The notes below the pieces were generated by a model. It ran no database searches. It was given only the letters and a program-made list of their open reading frames with translations, and was not told the DNA's origin. DNA of 64,000 nucleotides from contig CAWFGJ010000010.1 of assembly GCA_963815355.1 (NCBI GenBank), positions 124,001-188,000 on the forward strand, written 5' to 3'. The position numbers and the translations under genes were made by a program. This document shows, piece after piece, positions 7,404 to 15,536 of this stretch. The stretch is from JAPUEK01 sp963815355. Lineage in GTDB: Bacteria; Pseudomonadota; Alphaproteobacteria; Rhodobacterales; Rhodobacteraceae. Numbering within the stretch: position 1 is the first letter of the stretch; each line of letters starts with the position of its first letter.

Positions 7404-7429
7404 GGAACCGATCCGGCTGTTCTGCGTTG
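7404..7429 (+). promoter_or_regulatory. EcfG-type promoter of the DUF1328 gene
   Basis: GGAAC (7404-7408), 16 bases, CGTTG (7425-7429), 50 bases before the ATG at 7479. Confidence 0.8.
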
Positions 7430-7478
7430 TCCTTGTATCGCAACACTGGTTGCACCCCTCTGCAAAAAGGAGATCCCC

Positions 7479-7652
7479 ATGTTGGGTTGGGCCGTTACCT
7501 TTCTTGTTATCGCTCTGGTCGCTGCTGCACTGGGCTTTGGCGGCATTGCAGGCACCTCTGCGGGCATTGCGCAGGTCCTGTTCGTTATCTTCATCATCCT
7601 GTTCGTTGTGGCGATGATCGCGCGCGCCCTGCGTGGCCGCCCGCCGATCTGA
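7479..7652 (+). CDS. DUF1328 family small membrane protein
   Basis: A 57-residue protein made almost entirely of two transmembrane helices (about residues 4-24 and 30-49) separated by a glycine-rich GGIAGTSAG turn, ending in a basic tail (RALRGRPPI). This is the DUF1328 (YtjA-like) pattern. The start at 7479 is fixed by AAAGGAGA at 7467-7473 and by the family start MLGWAVTF; an in-frame extension upstream is not supported. The EcfG promoter at 7404-7429 places it in the stress regulon. Function in the family is unknown; membrane stress protection is a reasonable inference. Confidence 0.88.
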   Translation: MLGWAVTFLVIALVAAALGFGGIAGTSAGIAQVLFVIFIILFVVAMIARALRGRPPI

Positions 7653-7681
7653 CCTGTCAGACCGTCCTGCCCTCACGGCCA

Positions 7682-7709
7682 GATGCCCCGAAGTTCGCTT
7701 CGGGGCATC
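7682..7709 (+). terminator. hairpin terminator after the DUF1328 gene
   Basis: Perfect 12-bp stem GATGCCCCGAAG / CTTCGGGGCATC closed by a TTCG loop. No long T-run follows, so termination is likely but not certain. Confidence 0.6.
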
Positions 7710-7821
7710 ACGCGTTGAAGGGCTTCAATCTTTTCTTTCGGTGTCGCCATCCTATTTCCGACGGAAACTTTGCTGTCGAACGTAAAACTGGACACGGACG
7801 TTTATAAGGGCGATCTCATCA

Positions 7822-9033
7822 ATGCGCACATTCCTGACGCTGGTCGCCGCAGTTGCAATCCTTTGCGGAGCCTATGGCGTAACGTTTGGATTGCCCGCCC
7901 CATTGGCCGCGATGATCGCACCGCAAGGGGAACGCGCTGCGGTGCCGAAAGTGACTGCCCGTGCGGGTGCTGGGAACGGGCCGCGCGCAGCAGGTGGCGG
8001 CGGTGTCAGAGACACGACAGTCGTGACCCAAGCGCTGACGCTGCTGCCATACGATAGCATTCTGAACACCATCGGCACCGGATCAGCCTTGCGCAGCGTT
8101 GAGGTCGTCTCTAACGCCGCCGGAACGGTCATCGAGGCCAATCTGCTGGCCAATCGCGACGTGCGCGCGGGGGAGGTCTTGGTGAGGCTCGATGCGCGCA
8201 CGCAGACGCTGAACCTTGAAATCACGCAGGCGGAGCGGGATCAGGCAAGCGAGACCGTTGCCCGCTATGAACGACTTCGCGCCAACGGTACCTCGACCAT
8301 TACCGATGTGACCCTGTCAGAGGCGCAGCTTCGCTTGCGTCTGGCCGAGGCTGCGTTGGGTCTGGCGCAAGTCGCACTGGAGGATCGCACGATCCGGGCG
8401 CCCATTGCCGGGCGGCTGAGCCTAAGCGATGTGGACATCGGGGATGTGCTGACCGCCAGCAGCCATATTGCCAGCATCGACAACTCCGCTGACCTCGTGG
8501 TCGAGTTTGAGCTGCCCGAGCGCGCGATTGGTCTGCTGCCAAGGGCAACCAGCGTTCTGATCAGCACCTCCACCTTCGCCGGGCGTGTGTTTGACGGCAA
8601 AATCATCTCTTTTGACAGCCGCATCGACACCGTGACCCGCAGTGTCACTGTCAAAGCGCAGATCGCCAACCCCGATGGGATATTGTGGCCGGGCATGACC
8701 TTTGCCGTCCGCCTGATCCAGCAAAGTGACCCGATGCCCGCCTTGCCATCGACGGCGATCACGTGGTCGCGCGCGGGCTCCAGCGTCTGGATTGATGTCG
8801 ATGGGCTGGCCAAATCGGTTCCGGCCACCATCTTGTTCCGCCGCGATGACCTCGTCTGGGTGGAAGCGGACATTCCAGTCGGCACCATGGTTGTGACCGA
8901 AGGCGCGCAAAAACTGCGCGAGGGGGCACGGATCACCACACCGGGTGCTGGCCGCACCAAGGGCGGCGGGAGAGGCGGCCCCAAAGCCGACGCCGACGCA
9001 GCGCGGCCAACGTCACCGAAAGAGCCGACATGA
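7822..9033 (+). CDS. RND efflux periplasmic adaptor subunit (HlyD/AcrA family)
   Basis: A 403-residue membrane-fusion protein. It has an N-terminal signal or anchor (about residues 1-25), a beta-barrel/lipoyl region (NAAGTVIEANLLANRDVRAGEVLVRLD, about 95-130), a helical hairpin (about 135-180), the second lipoyl half (DRTIRAPIAGRLS) and a C-terminal membrane-proximal domain. The last 30 residues are a Gly/Arg/Pro-rich disordered tail. It bridges the inner-membrane RND pump encoded next (ATGA overlap at 9030) to an outer-membrane channel, which is not in this window. The exported substrate cannot be told from sequence. Confidence 0.88.
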   Translation: MRTFLTLVAAVAILCGAYGVTFGLPAPLAAMIAPQGERAAVPKVTARAGAGNGPRAAGGGGVRDTTVVTQALTLLPYDSILNTIGTGSALRSVEVVSNAAGTVIEANLLANRDVRAGEVLVRLDARTQTLNLEITQAERDQASETVARYERLRANGTSTITDVTLSEAQLRLRLAEAALGLAQVALEDRTIRAPIAGRLSLSDVDIGDVLTASSHIASIDNSADLVVEFELPERAIGLLPRATSVLISTSTFAGRVFDGKIISFDSRIDTVTRSVTVKAQIANPDGILWPGMTFAVRLIQQSDPMPALPSTAITWSRAGSSVWIDVDGLAKSVPATILFRRDDLVWVEADIPVGTMVVTEGAQKLREGARITTPGAGRTKGGGRGGPKADADAARPTSPKEPT

Positions 9034-12000
9034 GCGCGCAAACGCCGCCCCGGCGCAAACCGGGCCTTGCGGATCTGTTCGTCGCCCGCCCGATCTTTGG
9101 CATCGTGATCAACCTGTTGATCCTGATCGCGGGGCTCGCGGCCCTTGGCTCGGTTGATGTGCGCGAAATGCCCGACGTGGAGCAGCCGGTCCTGTCGGTG
9201 CGCACCAGCTATGAAGGGGCTGTGCCCTCGACCGTAGACCAAGAGGTCACGCAGGTGCTTGAAGACGCGCTCAGCGCGCTTGAGGGTCTGTCTTACATGG
9301 AATCGACCTCCTCCACCGGGGAAAGCCGCATTACCATCGACCTGTCAGAGGGCACCGATGTAGACGTCGCCGCCAGCGAAGCGCGTGAGATCGTCTCGGC
9401 CACTCTGCGCAAACTGCCCGACGACCTTTCGGACGATCCGACCGTTTCCAAAAGCGACAGCAACGCGGATGCGATCATCCGTTTGGCCCTGCTGGGGGAT
9501 GTCGACTTTGCGGCGCTGACGGCCTTGGCTGAAGGGCCGGTCTACGACCGCTTGTCCAGCATCGACGGGATTGCCGAAGTGTCGGTGCGTGGCGCGCAAG
9601 CCAACGAGTTCCGGGTGACGCTGGACATGCCCGCCTTGCTCAGTCGCGGGTTGACCTTGTTCGATGTGGCCAACGCCCTGAAAGCGCTGCGCGACGATAC
9701 CCCTTTGGGAACCCTTGCGACCGCGTCGCAAACCTTGGCACTGCGCGTCGGCAACAGCGCGGCGACGGTCGAATCCGTAGGGCAGGTGCCCATCAACGCC
9801 AATACCCGCGTCTCTGACGTGGCCTTTGTGCGCCTGATCCCCGAGGAAAGCTCTGTGCTAAGCCGCGTCAACGGGCAGGTGGCGGTAGGCCTTGATATCA
9901 CGCGCCAATCGGTCGGCAACACGCTGTCGATTTCCAAAGACGTACGCGCCGCTGTTGAAGAGCTGCGCGCATCGCTGCCCGAAGGCGTCAGTCTGGTCAT
10001 TACCTCGGATGACGGCACCTTCATCGAAGGCTCCATTGACGAGGTGGCGCTGTCCATCGGTCTGGCCACCCTGATCGTGATTGCGGTGATCTTTGGCTTT
10101 CTGCGCTCGGTCCGGGCCACGATAATCCCGGCGGTGACGATCCCGGTGGCGCTGGTCGGCACCATTGCGGCGATCTGGCTGACCGGGTTTTCGTTGAACA
10201 CCATCAGCCTGTTAGCCCTGGTGCTCGCGACGGGCATGGTCGTGGACGATGCCATTGTGGTGATCGAAAATGTGGTGCGAAAGCGCAAGCAGGGGATGGG
10301 GGCGTTCGCGGCAGCGGCAGCGGGCACAAATGAGGTATTCTTTGCCGTTATCTCGACAACGGCGACCCTCGCCGCTGTGTTCATCCCGATTTCCTTCATG
10401 CCCGGCCAAGCGGGCGGCGTCTTCAGCGAATTTGGCTTTGTGCTGGCCTTTGCCGTTACCTTGTCGTCGATTACCGCCCTGACGCTGGCCCCGGTCATGG
10501 CGGCGTTTCTTGACCCCGGCAAACCAGACCCGGCGCGCAGCGCGCCCGCAGGACCCGGTTGGTTGGCACGCAGCTTTGATGCGGTGATGGATTGGTCTAT
10601 CCGGTCACCGGTGATTGTGTTGGCGGTGGCGGGTGGCTTTGCCATTCTTGCTGCGGGGGCGGCAAGCACCCTTTCCTCCAGCATCACGCCAGACGAAGAC
10701 AGGGGGTTTTTCCTGATCCAGGCACGGGGTGCGCCTGACACCACCGTTGACTACCTCGACACCCAAGTGGCCCAGATCGAAGACATCCTCACACCCTACC
10801 GTACGCGCGGCGAGATTTCATCCGTGCAAAGCATTATCGGCATCGGTGGCGGCACCAGTGCCTTCATCATCGTGCGCTTGCCCGATTGGGCCGATCGGGA
10901 CCAGACGCAGGCCGAAATCGTCGCCAGCATCAGCAGCCAGCTTGGCACGGTGCCCGGTGTGCAGGTCAGTGCGCGGTCAACCAACAGCCTGAACATTCGC
11001 GGCGCGGGCCGGGGGCTGCAATTCGCGGTCACCGGAAAGGACGTCCCGGCGATGACCGCCGCTGCCGACACGTTGGTTGCCGCAATGGCGCAGGACTCCA
11101 CCTTTGTGAACCCGCAGCTTTCAAGCGACACCGTGCAAGCGCAGTTTGAGGTGCATGTCGATCCCGATATGGCCAAAGCCTTTGGCCTGACCGAGGCCGA
11201 GATCACCCAGACCGTCAGCGCCATCGTGCAGGGCAATGTCGCCGTGACCGTGTTTGAAAATGACACCGAAACGCGGGTCAATGTCGTGCCGGGCGGGGAA
11301 CCGATCGATAATCCATCTGATCTTGAATCCATCTCTTTGCGGCTGCCCAACGGGGCTTATGTACCCCTGTCGTCGGCGGCGTCTCTGGTCCCGGTCGTCA
11401 GCCAGTCGTCAATCACGCGGCAGGGGGGGGCGTTGTCTGTGTCGGTGCAAGCCAACCTTGCCGAGGGCGTAGATCTTGGCACTGCGATGGCGCAACTGAC
11501 CGCGCTTGCCGCCACAAACTTGCCCACCGACATGGGCATTCTGTTCACGGGTGAGGCCGCGTCCTTGTCCGACAGCCAAGCGGGCATGTATATGGTTTTC
11601 GGCACAGCCTTTGTGATCGTGTTTCTGGTGCTTGCTGCCCAGTTTGAAAGCTTTGCCAGCGCCATCGTGATCATGCTGACCGTGCCCTTTGGGCTGGCGG
11701 CCGCCCTGATGGCCATCTCACTTACCGGCGGATCGTTGAACTATTACAGCCAGATCGGCCTTGTCATGCTGATCGGCGTCATGGCCAAGAACGGCATCCT
11801 GATCGTTGAGTTTGCCAACCAGCTGCGCGAGGCGGGGCAAGACATCGACAGCGCCATCCGCGATGCCTTGCGCCTGCGCATCCGGCCCGTGATGATGACG
11901 ATGGTGTCCACCGTCTTTGGCGGCTTGCCCTTGATCTTTACAACGGGCGCGGGGGCCGAGGCGCGGATCGCCGTGGGCTGGGTGATTGTTGGCGGCTTGG

Positions 12001-12137
12001 GCTTTGCGACCGTGTTCACCTTGTTCCTGACGCCGGTCTTTTACCGTTGGATCGCCGTCTGGGGGGCGGCCCCGGGCATGGCGGCCAACAGGTTGAACCG
12101 CGAAACCAAGGCCGCGCTTCGCTTTCCTGCGGAATAG
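9030..12137 (+). CDS. efflux RND transporter permease (HAE1/AcrB family)
   Basis: A 1035-residue pump of the usual RND length. TM1 lies at about residues 20-40, followed by a large periplasmic porter loop, TM2-TM6 (about 335-480), TM7 and a second periplasmic loop, then TM8-TM12 (about 850-1010). The proton-relay aspartates lie in TM4 (GMVVDDAIVVIENV) and a conserved lysine in TM10 (MLIGVMAKNGILIVEF). It works as a trimer, exchanging protons for drug-like or amphiphilic substrates, with the adaptor encoded just upstream. Its stop is only 2 bases from the stop of the converging ackA. Confidence 0.92.
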   Translation: MSAQTPPRRKPGLADLFVARPIFGIVINLLILIAGLAALGSVDVREMPDVEQPVLSVRTSYEGAVPSTVDQEVTQVLEDALSALEGLSYMESTSSTGESRITIDLSEGTDVDVAASEAREIVSATLRKLPDDLSDDPTVSKSDSNADAIIRLALLGDVDFAALTALAEGPVYDRLSSIDGIAEVSVRGAQANEFRVTLDMPALLSRGLTLFDVANALKALRDDTPLGTLATASQTLALRVGNSAATVESVGQVPINANTRVSDVAFVRLIPEESSVLSRVNGQVAVGLDITRQSVGNTLSISKDVRAAVEELRASLPEGVSLVITSDDGTFIEGSIDEVALSIGLATLIVIAVIFGFLRSVRATIIPAVTIPVALVGTIAAIWLTGFSLNTISLLALVLATGMVVDDAIVVIENVVRKRKQGMGAFAAAAAGTNEVFFAVISTTATLAAVFIPISFMPGQAGGVFSEFGFVLAFAVTLSSITALTLAPVMAAFLDPGKPDPARSAPAGPGWLARSFDAVMDWSIRSPVIVLAVAGGFAILAAGAASTLSSSITPDEDRGFFLIQARGAPDTTVDYLDTQVAQIEDILTPYRTRGEISSVQSIIGIGGGTSAFIIVRLPDWADRDQTQAEIVASISSQLGTVPGVQVSARSTNSLNIRGAGRGLQFAVTGKDVPAMTAAADTLVAAMAQDSTFVNPQLSSDTVQAQFEVHVDPDMAKAFGLTEAEITQTVSAIVQGNVAVTVFENDTETRVNVVPGGEPIDNPSDLESISLRLPNGAYVPLSSAASLVPVVSQSSITRQGGALSVSVQANLAEGVDLGTAMAQLTALAATNLPTDMGILFTGEAASLSDSQAGMYMVFGTAFVIVFLVLAAQFESFASAIVIMLTVPFGLAAALMAISLTGGSLNYYSQIGLVMLIGVMAKNGILIVEFANQLREAGQDIDSAIRDALRLRIRPVMMTMVSTVFGGLPLIFTTGAGAEARIAVGWVIVGGLGFATVFTLFLTPVFYRWIAVWGAAPGMAANRLNRETKAALRFPAE

Positions 12138-12139
12138 GA

Positions 12140-13366
12140 TCAGCCCGTCGTTTGGTGCGCGCCTGCCAAAAGGGCCTGCGTGGCCGCTGCGATGACCGAT
12201 TCCTCATTGGTGGGGATCATCAGCACCTCTACCTGCGCGCCCGCAACACCCAGCTGCGTGGCGTTGCGGCTGTTGGCGGCGTCATCCAAGGCCACCCCCA
12301 TCCAGCCCAGATGCGCGCAGATCTTGGCCCGCACAAGGGCCGAGTTTTCGCCAATGCCGGCGGTAAAGACAATCGCGTCAACCCCGCCGAGTGCCACGGC
12401 CATCTCTCCCATCGCGCCAGCAGCACGGTAGCAGAAAAGGTCAATCGCCTCATGGGCTTGCGGGGTCTGGCTGGCCTCCAGGACGGCCATGTCAGAGCTG
12501 ATCCCTGAAACACCCAAAAGGCCCGAATCCTGATACAAGAGCCGGGTCAGGTCCGGCACGCTCAACTGCTTTTCGGCCAACAGATACAACAAGACGCCCG
12601 GATCAATGCTGCCACAGCGATTGCCCATCATCAGCCCGTCCAGCGCGGTGAACCCCATACTGGTGGCGACACTCTGTCGGCCCTTCAGCGCGCAAAGGCT
12701 GGCACCGTTGCCAAGGTGGGCGACAATCACCCGACCGTCGGCTTTGGGGCCAAGATGGGTGGGCAGGGTGCTGGCGATATAGTCATAGGAAAGCCCATGA
12801 AAGCCATAGCGCAGGATGCCTGCGTCGGTCATCGCGCGGGGCAGGGCAAAGAGTTGTGCCAGACGGGGCTGGCTGCGGTGAAAGCTGGTATCAAAGCAGG
12901 CAACCTGCGGCAGTTCGGGCAGGGCCGCCGCAACCGCACGGATCGCGGCGAGATTGTGCGGCTGGTGTAACGGGGCCAATGGAACCAAGCCGTCAAGCTC
13001 GGCCATCAGGGCGTTGTCCACACGCGCGGGGCCGGTTTGCCGCACACCTCCGTGGACCACGCGGTGGCCCGCTGCGGTGATCGTGACGCCGTCCCCGTGC
13101 TGCGAAAGCCACGCCAAAAGGGCAGGGATCAGCGCGTCCGCCGAGGTGCCGGGGCCAAGCGGCATAAGTGCCACGGGCGGCAGGGCGGCCCCGTCTGCCC
13201 CGCGCGCGCTGAACACCGGAGCCGCGCCCAGCCCCGCACCAATCCCCGCGATCTTGCCCCGTAAAACCGGCGCGGCCATCGGTTTGCCTGCTGACCCGTC
13301 CACAGGATAGACCGCGAACTTGAGACTGGAAGACCCCGCGTTCAACACGAGTATTGCGTCGCTCAT
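12140..13366 (-). CDS. ackA: acetate kinase
   Basis: A 408-residue acetokinase-family kinase that interconverts acyl phosphate + ADP with carboxylate + ATP. It begins with the phosphate-binding signature ILVLNAGSSSLKFAVY and has the second family signature VAHLGNGASLCALKGRQS and a MGNRCGSIDPG active-site segment. The start at 13366 overlaps the upstream stop (ATGA); an in-frame extension to 13414 has no support. It is the last gene of phaC-fabI-maoC/pta-ackA on the minus strand. With the pta-like neighbour it could make or use acetyl phosphate, or butyryl phosphate given the PHA context; acetate is the family default. Confidence 0.9.
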   Translation of the reverse strand: MSDAILVLNAGSSSLKFAVYPVDGSAGKPMAAPVLRGKIAGIGAGLGAAPVFSARGADGAALPPVALMPLGPGTSADALIPALLAWLSQHGDGVTITAAGHRVVHGGVRQTGPARVDNALMAELDGLVPLAPLHQPHNLAAIRAVAAALPELPQVACFDTSFHRSQPRLAQLFALPRAMTDAGILRYGFHGLSYDYIASTLPTHLGPKADGRVIVAHLGNGASLCALKGRQSVATSMGFTALDGLMMGNRCGSIDPGVLLYLLAEKQLSVPDLTRLLYQDSGLLGVSGISSDMAVLEASQTPQAHEAIDLFCYRAAGAMGEMAVALGGVDAIVFTAGIGENSALVRAKICAHLGWMGVALDDAANSRNATQLGVAGAQVEVLMIPTNEESVIAAATQALLAGAHQTTG

Positions 13367-14785
13367 GGCTTGTGACGCGCTTTGTGGCGGATGAAAAGTT
13401 GGGCCAGCGCACAAGAGGCCAGACGCGACATCGGGCTATCGGCGCGGCTGGTCAGGATGATCGGCACCCGTGCGCCAAGCACGATCCCCGCCGCATCCGC
13501 GCCCGCCAGATAAATCAACTGCTTGGCCATCATGTTGGCCGCCTCCAGATCGGGGGCAAGCAGGATATCGGCCTGTCCCGCAACCTCCGAGACAATGCCC
13601 TTGGCCGCCGCAGCCGAAGGCGAGATCGCATTGTCAAATGCCAAGGGTCCATCCAGAACCCCGCCCGTGATCTGGCCACGGTCTGCCATCTTGCACAGGG
13701 CGGCGGCATCCAGCGTCGACGCGATCCGGGGGTTGACCGTTTCAACCGCCGACAGGATCGCCACTTTAGGTGCGTGGATGCCCAGTGCCAGCGCAAGGTC
13801 AATGGCGTTTTGCGCAATGTCGCGCTTGGCGGCAAGGTCGGGATAGATGTTGATCGCCGCATCAGTGATCAGCAAAGCCTTGGGATAGGTCGGCACATCC
13901 AGCGCATAGATATGGCTCATCCGCCGCTCGGTCCGAAGGCCAAGGGCGCTGTCAACCACGGCCTCCATCAGTTCATCGGTGTGAAGCGACCCTTTCATGA
14001 TCGCCTCGGCCTTGCCCGCGCGAACCTGTGCCACCGCAGCGGCAGCGGCGGCATGGCTATGGGGGGTGTCGACGATCTCAATGTCGCCCAGAACCCGGCC
14101 CGCGTCTTTGGCGGCGGCTTCGATCTTGGCGCGCGGGCCAAACAGCACCGGCAGGATCATGCCGCGCGCGGCGGCATCCAGTGCGCCATCAATCGACAGC
14201 CGGTCGCAGGGATGGACGACGGCGGTGCGGATCGGCGCGCAGTGTTCGGTTGCCGCGATCAGGCGTGCATATTGTGCGCCCTGCACATGCAAGTGGACAT
14301 CGGGCAAAACCACGCGCGGGCGGCGCACCTTTTCGCGCGGCGCGATGACCAGCGCCTCCCCCTCAATCACCAAGATGCCGGTCTGATTGCGGCAGGTGCA
14401 GGCCAGCCGCACGCGGCCCTTGGGCAGCTTTTCAACCACCTCAACCCGCACCACAACCGTATCGCCCAGACCAACGGGCGCATCGAACTTCAGGCTTTGG
14501 TCAAGGAAGATCGTGCCGGGCCCGGGCAAGTTCGGTGCCAAGCACCGCCGAGATCAGCGCGCCGCCCCACATGCCATGCGCGATAACCCCATGAAACATA
14601 TCCGTTTTTGCAAAGTCTGCATCGACATGGGCAGGGTTCACGTCGCCCGACATTACCGCAAAAAGTTCTATGTCCTGCGGCTTGAGCGTCCGGGTCAGTT
14701 CCGCACTGTCGCCAACCGAAATCTCATCATAGGTCTTGTTTTCGATGCAGCGCATCTCGGGGGGGGTGGGCTCAGGCGCGGACAT
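13363..14785 (-). pseudogene. bifunctional MaoC-type enoyl-CoA hydratase / phosphate acyltransferase, frameshifted
   Basis: Two consecutive frames together make one known fusion protein of about 470 residues. The first piece (14785 down to about 14530) holds the MaoC hot-dog hydratase core (PQDIELFAVMSGDVNPAHVD, HGVIAHGMWGGALISAVLGTEL). The second piece (about 14527 down to 13363) holds the PTA_PTB phosphate acyltransferase domain. One extra base on the coding strand at about 14528/14529 (GAACTTGCCC instead of GAACTGCCC) breaks the join; removing it restores ELPGPGTIFLDQSL in one frame. Everything else looks intact, so this is a recent mutation or a sequencing error. The start at 14785 overlaps the end of fabI, and the stop overlaps ackA. 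An intact protein would convert acyl-CoA to acyl phosphate for AckA and hydrate enoyl-CoA for PHA or fatty acid metabolism. Confidence 0.82.
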
Positions 14786-15536
14786 GCAAGCCTCCGTCAA
14801 CATAGGTGATATCGCCAGAAATCTGCCGCGCGCCATCACTTGCCAGCATCAGCGCCACAGTGCCCACGTCTTCGATGCTGACAAGGCTTTGCTCAGGTGC
14901 GCGCTTTTGTGCGGCATCAATCAGCGCATCGAAATGGGCAATTCCCGAACCCGCTCGGGTCTTGAGCGGGCCGGGTGAGATCGCGTTCACCCGGATATGT
15001 TTCGGCCCCAACTCGACCGCAAGAGCACGCATCGTTCCCTCCAATGCGGCCTTTACCGGCCCCATGACGTTGTAATTATCGACAACCTTTTCGCCACCAT
15101 AATAGGTCATCGTCAGGATGCTGCCACCGTTGGTCATCAATGGCTCGGCCAGCCGCGCCATCCGGATCAGCGAATGGACAGAGATATCCATCGCACGCGC
15201 AAACCCCGCGCGTGAGCAATCCGTTACCCGCCCCTGAAGATCGCCCGCCGGGCAATAGGCGATAGAGTGCACAAGGACATCCAACCGCCCAAAGCGCATT
15301 CGGATCGCGTCAAAGACCGCCTCCATCTCGCCCTCGGCCTCGACATCCAGCGGCAGCAAAAGGGCGGCCCCCACCGTATCGGCCACGGGCTGCACATAGG
15401 GTTTGGCTTTGTCGTTCAGGTAGGTCAGCGCGATTTCAGCCCCCGCTGTGGCAAAGACTTGTGCGCACCCGGCGGCAATGGAATGGCTATTTGCCACGCC
15501 GACAATCAGCGCAACCTTGTTTTCAAGCGCCCTCAT
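14772..15536 (-). CDS. fabI: enoyl-[acyl-carrier-protein] reductase FabI-like
   Basis: A 254-residue short-chain dehydrogenase of the FabI branch. The N-terminal nucleotide motif is VALIVGVANSHSIAAGCAQ (atypical GxxxxxSxA spacing, as in FabI), and the catalytic block has MTYYGGEKVVDNYNVMGPVKAA with the active-site Tyr and Lys. The C-terminal ISGDITYVDGG is typical of the family. It reduces enoyl-ACP with NADH. The location between phaC and maoC/pta, rather than in a fatty acid synthesis cluster, suggests an accessory copy acting on CoA or ACP thioesters in this operon. Its start overlaps the end of phaC by 4 bases. Confidence 0.85.
   Translation of the reverse strand: MRALENKVALIVGVANSHSIAAGCAQVFATAGAEIALTYLNDKAKPYVQPVADTVGAALLLPLDVEAEGEMEAVFDAIRMRFGRLDVLVHSIAYCPAGDLQGRVTDCSRAGFARAMDISVHSLIRMARLAEPLMTNGGSILTMTYYGGEKVVDNYNVMGPVKAALEGTMRALAVELGPKHIRVNAISPGPLKTRAGSGIAHFDALIDAAQKRAPEQSLVSIEDVGTVALMLASDGARQISGDITYVDGGLHVRA

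Noticed and set aside
7763..7785. Possible EcfG promoter before the RND efflux operon
   Set aside because: GGAAAC and CGTAA are only 13 bases apart and both boxes deviate from consensus.
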